Below the pieces are notes generated by a model. The model made no database searches. It saw nothing but the letters and a program-made list of their open reading frames with translations, and had not been told where the DNA came from. The translations under genes were made by a program, and so were the position numbers. A stretch of DNA of 64,000 bases from JAZDGX01 sp964482205 (lineage in GTDB: Bacteria > Eisenbacteria > RBG-16-71-46 > CAIMUX01 > WJJG01): contig CAYZWI010000005.1 of assembly GCA_964482205.1 (NCBI GenBank), forward strand, positions 124,001 through 188,000. The letters run 5' to 3'. Shown one piece after another: positions 1 through 8,421 of this stretch (its first letter is position 1; every line of letters begins with the position of its first letter).

Positions 1-222
1 ACCCGGCCGGGCAGGAGGGCTGCCAGGCCGGGTCTCTTCATGGGCCTCGCGCTCGATCACGGTCCCGCGTCCGACGCAAGCCCTACCGTTCGGAGCGCGG
101 ATCGACTACCATGGCCCGGCCGGAAGTCTGCGGGCAAGAAGCGGCGCAAATCGGGCGCGCGCTTTCCCGGCCGGCGCACGGCGCAGATTCGCGCCGCAGC
201 TTGCATTCGAAAGGGAGCTGGG

Positions 223-1080
223 ATGCTCGAACGGCCTCATCACGAACTGCTCTACGCGTACCCGAAGTACTTCGATGTCGCGTTCGGGTATCGCGACCTG
301 AGCGCGGAATGCGGATTCCTGGAGCACCTGAGCCGTCACCTCGGGCGCGGCGTGCTCGAGTCCTTCATGGAAGTCTGCTGCGGCCCCGGATACCACATGC
401 ATCACTTCGCCGCCCGCGGCGTGCGCAGCTATGGAGTGGAGTACTCGGATGACATGGTGCCGTACGCGCGCGACAAGGCCTATCGCCTGGCGCTTGCGGC
501 GGGGTTCTCGGGCGTGATGGGCGCATCCCCGGAAGGGCGCGCCATTCCTCCGGTCAGCATGGTCCTTCAGGGAGACCCGCGCGAAGTCTCGTTGCCCGAA
601 GCGGTCGATCTGGCCTTCATGCCCTGGCTCAAGCTTGGCTACTTGCTCACGGACGAGGAAGTCGTCGAGCACTTCGTCACCGTGGCGAAGAACATCGGAC
701 GCGGCGGCATCTATGTGCTGGAGCTCGATCACCCCGCGCATCTCTTCGGCTACCCCGAGCGATCCGAGCGGCAATGGGATGCATCCGAAAACGGCGTGCG
801 CGTTTCCGTTCACTGGGGGGACGATCACGAACTCATCGATCCCATCACGCACACGACCGAAGTCGAGGTGGCCTTCGATGTCGAGGACGGCGCGCGCAAG
901 GAGAGCATCCAGGATGAAGCGCCCATGCGTTCCTTCACTCATCGCGAGCTGCGCGCGCTGGTGCGGCTCTCGGGAGTGTTCGATTGGGTCGCCACCTTCG
1001 GCGATCTGTCGGTGACCCAGCCGTTCGACCTCTCGCCGGGCGCGCGGCGCATGGTCCCGGTGCTGCGCTGCAATATCTGA
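223..1080 (+). CDS. class I SAM-dependent methyltransferase
   Basis: A 285-residue protein with a Rossmann-type methyltransferase core. The SAM-binding motif I is visible at about residues 48-60 (MEVCCGPGYHMHHFAARG), followed by an acidic/hydrophobic strand DLAFMPWLKLGYLLTDEE that fits motif III/post-II. The substrate cannot be told from sequence. I chose the ATG at 223 because AAGGGAGCTGGG lies just before it and similarity to the fold begins there; the frame stays open upstream to position 40, but that stretch is arginine-rich and looks non-coding. The gene stands alone, with about 0.7 kb of repeat-bearing sequence after it. Confidence 0.8.
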   Translation: MLERPHHELLYAYPKYFDVAFGYRDLSAECGFLEHLSRHLGRGVLESFMEVCCGPGYHMHHFAARGVRSYGVEYSDDMVPYARDKAYRLALAAGFSGVMGASPEGRAIPPVSMVLQGDPREVSLPEAVDLAFMPWLKLGYLLTDEEVVEHFVTVAKNIGRGGIYVLELDHPAHLFGYPERSERQWDASENGVRVSVHWGDDHELIDPITHTTEVEVAFDVEDGARKESIQDEAPMRSFTHRELRALVRLSGVFDWVATFGDLSVTQPFDLSPGARRMVPVLRCNI

Positions 1081-1794
1081 GGCCCTCGCCGGCGAGGGCG
1101 GCCTCGCCGCTCGAAAAGCAGCGCGATTGAACCTGTGCATCGCCGACCCGTGCACTCGTGGTCAGCGAATGCGCCGGTGACCCTCCTCCTTCTCCGCACG
1201 GGCAACTTCCATGGGACTAGGCATTTGCCTGCCGGCTGTCTCGTTCGCCGAGGCTGGCTCGTTGCTTGCATCTCCTCCCGCCGTCACGCCATCGAACGAG
1301 GTGCCCTTCCACGCGTCGGAGCCGGCAACGAATCCGGCGACGCGAGCACCAGGCGAGCACGAGGAAGCGATGCCGAGCGTCGAGCGAGCAACGAATGTGG
1401 CCATGCGAAGCACCAAGCAAGCAACGAATGTGAGGCGAACGACGGCAGGAATCGCCGGGCCGCAATGAGGTGGTGCGGCACGACCGGGGTCAGGAGGATC
1501 CGGCAATGGTGCGGGTCGGGCTCTCCGCCCCGGTCTCCCGGCGGCTCGAGGCCGCATCCGGCCGCATCTGCATCGTTGCGCCGGCTCGGTCTCCTCAGCG
1601 TACCGGCAGTACGCTTGCGTCGCCCTCGCTCGTCGCGCCTCGCATCTACAGCCGTCTGCGCCCTCTCGCGAGGAGTCATGGAGGGGCCGCATCCGACCGC
1701 ATCTGCTTCGTTGCGCCGGCTCGGTCTCCTCGGGGCTGGGACGCTTGCGTCGCCCTCGGTCCCTTCTGCGCCAGGGCGCTTGCGTTTCCCTCTC
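1081..1794. other. 714-bp gap with imperfect repeats, no convincing gene
   Basis: No open frame here has a ribosome binding site plus protein-like composition; the frames that exist are low-complexity Arg/Ala/Ser. The stretch holds a 46-bp imperfect direct repeat (see separate entry), further copies of a CGCTTGCGT core (around 1611, 1741 and 1778), and several AGCAACGAATGTG-like short repeats around 1387-1433. It looks like degenerate repetitive intergenic DNA. Confidence 0.6.
1551..1731. repeat. 46-bp imperfect direct repeat pair
   Basis: Positions 1551-1596 and 1686-1731 match at 44 of 46 bases; both start GCCGCATCCG and end CGGCTCGGTCTCCTC. The following CGCTTGCGTCGCCCTCG element is repeated too (about 1612 and 1742) but with slightly different spacing, so the copies have diverged by small indels. 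Possibly part of a dispersed intergenic repeat family. Confidence 0.8.
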
Positions 1795-1834
1795 GAATGG
1801 AGGTAGGTTCCATTCTGGTTCCATTATGGAACCA
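1795..1834. promoter_or_regulatory. probable autoregulatory operator of the toxin-antitoxin operon
   Basis: A perfect 19-bp palindrome lies at 1816-1834 (TGGTTCCAT, central T, ATGGAACCA). Just upstream GAATGGA (1795-1801) and TCCATTC (1809-1815) form a second inverted repeat centred 20 bp away. The GGTTCCATT half-site occurs at 1806 and 1817, 11 bp apart, about one helical turn. Arrays of this kind are typical binding sites for ribbon-helix-helix antitoxins, which repress their own operon; the last half-site ends 15 bp before the antitoxin start. Confidence 0.7.
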
Positions 1835-1849
1835 GTGGGAGGGAGACCG

Positions 1850-2092
1850 ATGCCGAACCTCACAATCAAGGGAATCCCGGAGAAGGTATACCGGCAGTTG
1901 AAGCTCCGAGCGACCAAACACCGCCGCAGCCTGAATCGGGAGGTGATCGTCTGCCTGGAACAGGCGCTCGCCGCTCCCGCGCTCGATCCGGAGGAGTGGC
2001 TTGCGGAAGCCGATCGTCTTCGCAAGAAGCTTGCTTTGCCTCCCTTGACGGATGACTCCCTGCGTCAAGCGAAGGCGGGCGGCCGGCGATGA
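1850..2092 (+). CDS. ribbon-helix-helix antitoxin (FitA/VapB-like)
   Basis: An 80-residue protein whose N-terminus (MPNLTIKGIPEKVYRQLKLR followed by ATKHRRSLNREVIVCLEQAL) is a typical Arc-type ribbon-helix-helix: a beta strand, then two helices. The C-terminal tail LDPEEWLAEADRLRKK resembles the toxin-binding tail of FitA-type antitoxins. It should neutralise the PIN-domain toxin encoded next and repress the operon through the palindromes immediately upstream. ATG at 1850 is preceded by GGGAGGGAG. The frame extends upstream to 1745, but that part would run over the operator and is not protein-like. Its stop overlaps the toxin start (ATGA). Confidence 0.9.
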   Translation: MPNLTIKGIPEKVYRQLKLRATKHRRSLNREVIVCLEQALAAPALDPEEWLAEADRLRKKLALPPLTDDSLRQAKAGGRR

Positions 2093-2499
2093 TCGTCGTC
2101 GACGCGAATCAGATCGCCTATCTCCTGATGGGGGGCGAAGGCACGGAAGCCGCCAGGCGGGTGCTGCTCAAAGATCCCGAATGGGCCGTGCCGCTTCTTT
2201 GGCGCAGCGAGTTCCGTAGTGTCCTGTCACAGTACCTGCAACGCAAAGAAATCACCCTGGCGAATGCGATCAAGCTGCAGAGGAAGGCCGAACAGCTCGT
2301 CGCCGGGCGCGAATATCTCGTCTCCTCGGAACGCGTTCTGCGCGTGGCCGCTACCTCGAAATGCACCGCCTACGACAGTGAGTACCTGGCCCTCGCACAG
2401 CAGCTGCAGGTTTCTCTCGTGACGACCGACAAGCAAATCCGCGCCGCCTGCCCTTCGCACGCCCTCTCGCCAAAGGCTTTTCTTGATGAAGGCGCTTGA
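2089..2499 (+). CDS. vapC: PIN-domain ribonuclease toxin (VapC family)
   Basis: A 136-residue PIN-domain protein. The acidic residues that bind the catalytic metal in VapC RNases are all present: Asp5 (MIVVDAN), Glu41 (WRSEF), Asp96 (AYDSEYLALA) and Asp114 (VTTDKQI). The expected role is RNA cleavage that slows growth when the antitoxin is degraded. It overlaps the antitoxin gene by 4 bp (2089-2092), the usual coupled arrangement. With all four acidic residues kept, the toxin looks functional. The target RNA cannot be inferred. Confidence 0.92.
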   Translation: MIVVDANQIAYLLMGGEGTEAARRVLLKDPEWAVPLLWRSEFRSVLSQYLQRKEITLANAIKLQRKAEQLVAGREYLVSSERVLRVAATSKCTAYDSEYLALAQQLQVSLVTTDKQIRAACPSHALSPKAFLDEGA

Positions 2500-2541
2500 T
2501 GGGCCTGGGGAAATGCGCCGCCGTCATGACAAAGCGGCCGC

Positions 2542-2559
2542 CTCATCAGGCTTGATGAG
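2542..2559. terminator. small hairpin between convergent genes
   Basis: CTCATCA (2542-2548) and TGATGAG (2553-2559) pair perfectly around a 4-nt loop, between the toxin gene and the convergent phospholipase-D-fold gene. There is no T-run on either side, so termination here is only a guess from position. Confidence 0.35.
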
Positions 2560-2567
2560 CAGCGCGA

Positions 2568-4994
2568 TCAGCGCACGAGGGTCACGCGCCGCGTGAGCGC
2601 TCCCTCGGGCGTCTGCAGACGCAGGAAGTAGGTTCCCGCCGGCAACGCGCGCGCGCGCTCTTCTTCCCAACGAAGGCGATGGTCGCCGGCCGCGAACACA
2701 CGGTCGACGAGGCGATCGGCCAAGCGGCCGTCCACGCTGTAGAGATTGCAGACGACCCGCCCCGGCACGGCCATCGAGAACATCGCCTCGAGACTCGAGA
2801 TCGCGGGATTGGGCTCGACGAAGAGGAACAGATTCGCCGCGGCATCCTCGTTCACGCCCGCGCCGAGATGGCCGGTGCCTCCCGCCGCGACATAGCGCGC
2901 GCCGAATTCCTGGAAATAACAGTTCGCGATCACGGGGTCGTGGACGATGACCACATTCTCATCGTTTTCCCCGCAGGCCGCGTTGCTCCAGTTGGCGCTG
3001 CCGGTGATCACGACGGGATCGCTGCTTCCGCGGTCGACATCGAGGATCATGTACTTGTGGTGCAGGATGCCGGTCTCGGTCCCCAACAGAACATCGGCCG
3101 GAGGGCTCCAAGCATACTCGCCATCCCCATGCATCGGGTGGTACTGGCTGTCGTCGTTGCCCGACTCGGAGCTGTCGAAGACGCCGCGGATCTCCATGCC
3201 GGGAACATTCAACCAGCGCAGCTCCATCTCGTTGCAGAGATCGAAGCGCGTGTAGCTCATGATCGAGAAGTGCACCGAGTGATCGGCCTCTTCCACTTGG
3301 CGGATGTCCGCCTGCAACCAGGGATCCGAAGGCGCGAAGTACATTTCGACCAGGCGGCCGCCCACATTGAAGAGCTTGGGGGTGTTGTCGGTCTTGTTGA
3401 TCCCGAACTTCGAGAAGGCGGTGTTCGGCACCGCGGTGCTCGAGCCCCACATCTCGTCGAATTCAAATGTGGCCACGCGCGCGAGGGCCTGATCCTGGAA
3501 GAAGATCACATTCTGCGCATCGGTGTAGGTGCCCTGCGAGGAGAGGTTCCACGAGCCGGTCACCACCCAGGGGTCCTCGGGATTCGGGCTGAGCGCGTCG
3601 AAGATCCAAAGCTTGTCGTGCATGATCTCCGCCCCGTCGTTGGGGCCGAAGGCGTCGTTGATCACAACCACGCCCGCATTGATCAGCCGCGTGACCTGGG
3701 CCTGATAGGGATTGCGGTTGTCGTAGACGAAGCGGATCCGCAGGCCGCGGTTCTTCGCGGCGATGATCGCGTCGGCGACCGCCGAGAGATCGAAGCTGTA
3801 CATGGCGATGTCGATCGAGTAATTGGCCGCGTTGATGCGGTCGATGATCCAGCCTTCCAGGTTCTGGCCTCCGAGCGCCTGCTCGTAGGTCGCGAGATCG
3901 TGGTCGACGCTCTTGTTGAAGATCGCGCGGATCGTTCCGGTTCCGCCGGGGGCCGAAGCCGAGCAGAAGAGCTTGTCGCCGGTCGTCGTCTGGCCGCCTT
4001 CGTTGATGGCGGTCACGCGATAGTGGTGAATGGTCGCCGGAGCGACGGGGCTCAGCACGACATCGTGCGAAGTGGCATCGAGGCCGTCAGTGGCGGTCCC
4101 CAGCTCATAGCTTGTGGTTTCACCGTACTCGATTTCGATGGTGGTCGAGTAATCGGTCTCCACATGAATGGTGACCTGGCTGCTTTGGATGTCCGTCTCG
4201 ATGGGACCGGCCGTGATCTGCGGACCGGGCTGGATGTAGAAGTCGGACGGCGAGCGAGGCATGAACTCGTAGCCGGTGGTGTACGGAGGCGCATAGCCGG
4301 CGTACTGCTTGATGATGCCGACCACATCGAACTGGCCCGATGGGGGAGTCATCGACTGGATGTCCGTCGTGCCGTCGATGAACATCGTGCAGGTTCCGCT
4401 CGCATCCTGCAGGGTCACGCCGCCGCTGAAGCTCGGCCACGCGCCCGTCCAGGTGACATTGTTCAGGCGCACCAGGCGCCCTTCATTGGGCTCCGTGTAA
4501 TTGGGCAGAAACGCGTGCTCGACATCGTCGCAGGTGACGACCAGCGGGCTGGGCACCTGGATGCCGGAAGCATGGAGGGTGTATCCGGTCATGGTCACTT
4601 CGGTCAGGCCGCGATACTGAGCGATCGTTCCGGAGATCGTGACGCTGTCGCCGATCTGGAATTGATAGGGGGGAGCGCCCACCTGATAGATCGCGACTCC
4701 CGCGGTGGCATCCTGCAAATACACATCCGTGTAGTCCCAGGTGAATGTCCCGACGCCCACGGTCACGACGCCGCACACCGTGACCGCGGTGCCGATCGTG
4801 TAGGGAGAAGCCGGGACGCCTGACGAGGTGTTGTGATGCAGATCGATGATGTTCACCTGCGCCCAGGCGGTGACGGTGGAAAGCGCGATCAGCACTGCCA
4901 CGAGAAGCGCCGCGCAGAAGATGTCCCCATGCATCCGAGGAATGCGCCGCGCGAGCCCGCCAGGGAACGCCCGAAGCCCGATTCTGCCTGCCAT
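2568..4994 (-). CDS. exported phospholipase D-fold protein with OB-like domain and FlgD-like tail
   Basis: An 808-residue exported protein. It has a signal peptide (hydrophobic stretch ending TVTAWA, cleavage before Gln), then an OB-like region (about 35-235) of the kind found with exported nucleases, then an Ig-like region, then two phospholipase-D HxKx4D motifs: HDKLWIFD near residue 455 and HHKYMILD near 645, each followed by GSWNLS or GSANWS. The C-terminus (CNLYSVDGRLADRLVDRV to the end) is a FlgD-like/secretion tail. Two intact HKD motifs imply an active phosphodiesterase; by domain pairing an extracellular nuclease is likelier than a lipase. I start at 4994 because GGAGG lies 7 nt before that ATG; an in-frame GTG lies 15 bp upstream. 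Confidence 0.88.
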   Translation of the reverse strand: MAGRIGLRAFPGGLARRIPRMHGDIFCAALLVAVLIALSTVTAWAQVNIIDLHHNTSSGVPASPYTIGTAVTVCGVVTVGVGTFTWDYTDVYLQDATAGVAIYQVGAPPYQFQIGDSVTISGTIAQYRGLTEVTMTGYTLHASGIQVPSPLVVTCDDVEHAFLPNYTEPNEGRLVRLNNVTWTGAWPSFSGGVTLQDASGTCTMFIDGTTDIQSMTPPSGQFDVVGIIKQYAGYAPPYTTGYEFMPRSPSDFYIQPGPQITAGPIETDIQSSQVTIHVETDYSTTIEIEYGETTSYELGTATDGLDATSHDVVLSPVAPATIHHYRVTAINEGGQTTTGDKLFCSASAPGGTGTIRAIFNKSVDHDLATYEQALGGQNLEGWIIDRINAANYSIDIAMYSFDLSAVADAIIAAKNRGLRIRFVYDNRNPYQAQVTRLINAGVVVINDAFGPNDGAEIMHDKLWIFDALSPNPEDPWVVTGSWNLSSQGTYTDAQNVIFFQDQALARVATFEFDEMWGSSTAVPNTAFSKFGINKTDNTPKLFNVGGRLVEMYFAPSDPWLQADIRQVEEADHSVHFSIMSYTRFDLCNEMELRWLNVPGMEIRGVFDSSESGNDDSQYHPMHGDGEYAWSPPADVLLGTETGILHHKYMILDVDRGSSDPVVITGSANWSNAACGENDENVVIVHDPVIANCYFQEFGARYVAAGGTGHLGAGVNEDAAANLFLFVEPNPAISSLEAMFSMAVPGRVVCNLYSVDGRLADRLVDRVFAAGDHRLRWEEERARALPAGTYFLRLQTPEGALTRRVTLVR

Positions 4995-5056
4995 GATGCC
5001 TCCCTCCACGGCCAGTCGAATTCATCTTTCGAATGAAGGAACGAATAATCACATTA

Positions 5057-5062
5057 AGTATA
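5057..5062 (-). promoter_or_regulatory. putative -10 box (TATACT) of the PLD-fold gene
   Basis: On the minus strand TATACT lies about 60 bp before the start codon in the AT-richest part of this intergenic region. No good -35 element is visible. The same hexamer, followed by a similar CAAT/TAAT, precedes the large C25-like gene at 42886. Confidence 0.4.
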
Positions 5063-5237
5063 CAGGAAGCGAGGCCCAAAATCCCCTGGAATTCCGGACG
5101 GCAGGGGGATTGCCGCGGGCCGGCCGTCCTCGCGTCCAGAGGCATCGCGCCGCGCGGATCGGCGGGTGGCGCGTGGTCGCGCCCCCTGATACCCTCGCGC
5201 CTCTCTCGGTTGGCGCGGAGCTTCCAACGGAGGACTC

Positions 5238-6359
5238 GTGCGGATCCTGGCCATCGAAACTTCCTGCGACGACACCTGCGCCGCGGTGCTCGAAGATCGC
5301 GCTCGTGACACGGGCCGCGGCGGCCCGGATGACGGCGCCGGAACAGTGTCGCCCGGCGCATCGCGCGCGCGTCTGTTGAGCAGCGTCGTTTCGTCGCAGC
5401 CCATTCACGCCGAATACGCGGGGGTCGTGCCCGAGCTCGCCTCGCGTGAGCACATGCGCTTGCTCGGGCCGGTGGTGCGCGAGGCCCTCGATCGGGCCGG
5501 CGTCGCCCGCCGTCAATTGGATGCCGTGGCGGTCACGAACGGCCCGGGCTTGATCGGCTCGCTGCTCGTCGGCGTCTCCTTCGCCAAAGCGCTCGCGTAC
5601 GCGCTCGAGATTCCCGTGCTCGGCGTCAGCCACATCGAAGCGCACCTTGCTTCCATCGCGCTCGATCTCGGCGAGGATGCGGTCGCGCCGCCGTTCGTGG
5701 GACTGGTCGCATCGGGCGGCCACACCGAGATCGTGGCGGTCGAGGATTGGGGCGCCTGGACTCTCCTTGGCGCGACGCGCGACGACGCGGCCGGCGAGGC
5801 GTTCGACAAGGTGGCCAAGCTGCTTGGGCTCGGCTTTCCCGGCGGGCCTGCGATCGCGCGGTTGGCCGCGCAAGGAACGCGCGACGCGTTCGATTTCCCG
5901 CGCGCGTGGCTGGATCTCGAGCGAGGCGGCCTCGAGATGAGCTTCAGCGGTGTGAAGACCGCGGTGAAGCTCTTCCTCGACCGTCGCGGATGGCCCGAGC
6001 AGCCCATGAATCCGGACGAGCGCGAGCGCTTGATCGCCGATGTGGCCGCGAGCTTCCAGGAAGCGGTCGTTGAAGTGCTGGTCGCGAAAGTGATCGAGGC
6101 CGCCAGGCAGAGCGGCATTTCACGGATTGCGGCCGCCGGAGGCGTGGCGGCGAATGCTCTGCTTCGCGAGCGTCTTGAGGCAGTGGCCGCCAGGCGAGGA
6201 ATGACCGCGTGGCTGCCCTCTCCCGCGATGTGCGGCGACAACGCGGCGATGGTCGGAATGGCTGCGATCCACCATCTGCGGCGCGGCCAGCGATCGGGCT
6301 ACGACCTTGCGGCGATCCCGAACCTCGACGACTGGAGCGGCTTCTACCAGATCGATTGA
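5238..6359 (+). CDS. tsaD: tRNA N6-adenosine threonylcarbamoyltransferase TsaD
   Basis: A 373-residue TsaD (Gcp/YgjD): transfers the threonylcarbamoyl group to A37 of ANN-decoding tRNAs, acting with TsaB, TsaC and TsaE in the cytoplasm. The start MRILAIETSCDDT, the metal-binding HIEAH (in SHIEAHLAS), GLVASGGHTEI and the GGVAANALLRERL block are family signatures. It starts with GTG, with GGAGGA a few bases before. Residues about 20-43 (ARDTGRGGPDDGAGTVSPGA and a few more) are a Gly/Asp-rich insertion that typical TsaD proteins lack between the first strand and the VVSSQ block. None of its partner genes is adjacent. Confidence 0.96.
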   Translation: MRILAIETSCDDTCAAVLEDRARDTGRGGPDDGAGTVSPGASRARLLSSVVSSQPIHAEYAGVVPELASREHMRLLGPVVREALDRAGVARRQLDAVAVTNGPGLIGSLLVGVSFAKALAYALEIPVLGVSHIEAHLASIALDLGEDAVAPPFVGLVASGGHTEIVAVEDWGAWTLLGATRDDAAGEAFDKVAKLLGLGFPGGPAIARLAAQGTRDAFDFPRAWLDLERGGLEMSFSGVKTAVKLFLDRRGWPEQPMNPDERERLIADVAASFQEAVVEVLVAKVIEAARQSGISRIAAAGGVAANALLRERLEAVAARRGMTAWLPSPAMCGDNAAMVGMAAIHHLRRGQRSGYDLAAIPNLDDWSGFYQID

Positions 6360-6843
6360 AGGCCGGATCCTCTCGCGCACTTCGCAATTTCTCCTTCTAC
6401 CGTGCAATCGGCAATGTCCTGGCCCACGCGCGGCCGGTCAGATACACGTCGATCTTCGCCAAGCGCGTGTCCACCGCAGGTTGCATGCGTTGATCACCGG
6501 CGAGGACGACGGCACCCGTCTTGCAGGGAGATTCCTTGAACGGCGAGGAAGGGGTGCAGGCACGCAGAAGGCCTGCCCGAGGCACGCGCGCGCGATTCCT
6601 TCGTGAGTGAGCCTCGCCTTGGGAGGATCAGCCGCAGCAAGCGAGCGGCCCGCGCGAGAATCTGCCGCGCGAAGCGGCTGCCATCGACCGCCGTCGAAGA
6701 TCCGCCGCGTCAATGGCTGATGCGCTCCTTTCCCCAGGCGCGCATGGCGCACGCGCGGGGATGCGTTTTTGTGTCGGGTAAACATCCATCGAGGCCCGCC
6801 GATTTCTGGAGAAACGCCGCGCCCAGGCGGCTGCAACGAGGCG
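6360..6843. other. 484-bp gap, nothing convincing
   Basis: I see no gene with a ribosome binding site and no RNA gene signature here. The response-regulator frame continues upstream to a GTG at 6769, but the residues it would add do not look like part of a receiver domain. A promoter for the two response regulators must lie here but I cannot place it. Confidence 0.5.
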
Positions 6844-7791
6844 ATGATGACTTTGCATCCTCAGACGAACATCCTGGTGGTCGAAGACGAAGCGAGCTTG
6901 CGGCTCGTCCTGAAGATGGAGCTCGAGCGCGCGGGATACCGGGTGCGCACGGCCGAGGACGGCCTGGACGCGCTGCAGAAAATCCAGGAGGAGCTGCCGT
7001 CGCTGGTCCTGCTCGATGTGATGATGCCCAACATGGACGGCTACGAAGTGTGCTCGCGCATCAAGAGCGACCTCGCGACCGCGAGCGTGCCGGTGATCAT
7101 GCTGACCGGACGGACCGAGCACGAGGACAAGCTGCGCGGCCTGCGCGGCGGCGCGAACGACTACATCACCAAGCCCTACGAAAAGGACGAGCTGCTCGTG
7201 CGCGTGGGAAACATGCTCGTCTGGAGCATGATGCAGCGCGAGGCGAACCCGTTGACCGGCTTGCCGGGCAACACCGCGATCGAGAGCGAGCTTGCCCAGC
7301 GCTTGCGCTCCGAGACGCCCTTCACCTTCATGTACATCGACATCGATCACTTCAAGGCCTTCAACGACTACTACAGCTTCCGCAAGGGCGACGAGGCCAT
7401 TCGTCTGACCGCCTCGATCCTCACGACCGCCGTCAGCATCGAGGGCAGCGGGCACGATTTCGTGGGGCATGTGGGCGGAGACGACTTCGTGATGATCGTC
7501 GATTCCGCGTGCGCGGCCGCGATCGCGGACATGGTCGTGAAGGAATTCGACGCGAAGATCCCGCGGCTCTATCACGACACCGACCGGCAGCGCGGCTACA
7601 TCCAGACGACCGATCGGGTGGGCGTGGAGCGCCGCTTTCCCATCATGACCCTCACGATTGCGGCGATCACGAACCAGGATCGCAAATTCGAGCACTTGGG
7701 AGAGCTGAGCCAGGTGGCCGCGGAGCTGAAGGCGTTCGGCAAGAGCCAGGCAGGCAGCATCGTGGTGTGGAATCGGCGGCAGGCCGCGTGA
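6844..7791 (+). CDS. response regulator with GGDEF-type output domain (PleD-like)
   Basis: A 315-residue protein. Residues about 8-125 are a receiver domain: NILVVEDEASLRLVL, phospho-acceptor Asp in VLLDVMMPNMDGYEV, Thr in IMLTGRT, Lys in ITKPYEKDEL. The rest is a nucleotide-cyclase (GGDEF) fold beginning NPLTGLPGNTAIE and FMYIDIDHFKAFND, with signature GGDDF in place of GGDEF. GGDDF may or may not retain diguanylate cyclase activity; no RxxD inhibitory site is obvious before it. I chose the ATG at 6844 (another ATG follows at 6847); the ribosome binding site is weak. It is followed 40 bp later by a single-domain receiver, probably in one operon. Confidence 0.85.
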   Translation: MMTLHPQTNILVVEDEASLRLVLKMELERAGYRVRTAEDGLDALQKIQEELPSLVLLDVMMPNMDGYEVCSRIKSDLATASVPVIMLTGRTEHEDKLRGLRGGANDYITKPYEKDELLVRVGNMLVWSMMQREANPLTGLPGNTAIESELAQRLRSETPFTFMYIDIDHFKAFNDYYSFRKGDEAIRLTASILTTAVSIEGSGHDFVGHVGGDDFVMIVDSACAAAIADMVVKEFDAKIPRLYHDTDRQRGYIQTTDRVGVERRFPIMTLTIAAITNQDRKFEHLGELSQVAAELKAFGKSQAGSIVVWNRRQAA

Positions 7792-7831
7792 ACGGAAACG
7801 CCGGAGAGGACCTCGGGCAAGGGAGCGATTC

Positions 7832-8236
7832 GTGAGGCGCAAACGCATTCTCGTCGTCGATGACGAAATCTACATGCAGCACATCCTCGAATTCAGCCTC
7901 GGCATGGAAGGCATGGAAGTCATTCGCGCGGGAAGCGGCGAGGAAGCCTTGCAGCGGGCGGCGGAGGAGTCGCCCGATCTGATCGTCCTCGATGTGGTCA
8001 TGCCGGGAATGGACGGCTACGAAGTTTGCCGGCGGATGCGCGAACAGGAGCGCGGCCGCCGCATTCCGATCGTCTTCCTCTCCGCGCGGGATGGGGCCGC
8101 CGACCGGGAATTGGGCATCAGCCTGGGCGCGGACGCCTACATCACGAAACCCTTCAGCCCGCAGAAACTGATCGACACGATCGACGATCTGTTGACGGGC
8201 GTGCGCCAGGACCAATCGGAAGCGTCCGGGTTCTGA
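7832..8236 (+). CDS. single-domain response regulator (CheY-like)
   Basis: A 134-residue receiver with no output domain. Key residues are present: Asp pair in ILVVDDE, phospho-acceptor in LIVLDVVMPGMDGYEVCRR, Ser in VFLSARD, Lys in YITKPFSP. It starts with GTG preceded by AAGGGAG. The receiver closely resembles the one in the preceding GGDEF protein (shared MDGYEVC and TKP loops), suggesting a common relay in which one kinase addresses both. No histidine kinase lies in the window. A hairpin follows the stop at once. Confidence 0.9.
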   Translation: MRRKRILVVDDEIYMQHILEFSLGMEGMEVIRAGSGEEALQRAAEESPDLIVLDVVMPGMDGYEVCRRMREQERGRRIPIVFLSARDGAADRELGISLGADAYITKPFSPQKLIDTIDDLLTGVRQDQSEASGF

Positions 8237-8240
8237 GCCC

Positions 8241-8263
8241 GGGCGCGCGTGAAACGCGCGCCC
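8241..8263 (+). terminator. GC-rich hairpin after the CheY-like gene
   Basis: A perfect 10-bp stem (8241-8250 GGGCGCGCGT, 8254-8263 ACGCGCGCCC) around a GAA loop starts 5 bp after the stop codon. It lacks a T-run, so it may act as a 3' end stabiliser or a poor intrinsic terminator. Confidence 0.5.
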
Positions 8264-8421
8264 CAGGCCGCATTCGCGAGAAGTGACTCTCCGCCATCCG
8301 CCTCGTATACTCCGCTCTGTTCGCGTTCCCGTTCGCGCCATCGCCGCCCGGTGCCGATCGCCTGCAGGCGCTTCGGCAGGCCGGCCGGCTACGCGGCCAT
8401 CCCGCCGCAGGAGACCCTCGC

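Noticed and set aside
1135..1806. 223-codon frame in the gap before the TA operon
   Set aside because: Low-complexity Arg/Ser/Ala sequence generated by repeated DNA; no initiation signal.
2679..4823. 714-codon open frame opposite the PLD-fold gene
   Set aside because: It is an antisense shadow; composition is His/Asp/Val/Arg-rich with no ribosome binding site or domain, and long antisense frames are usual at this GC content.
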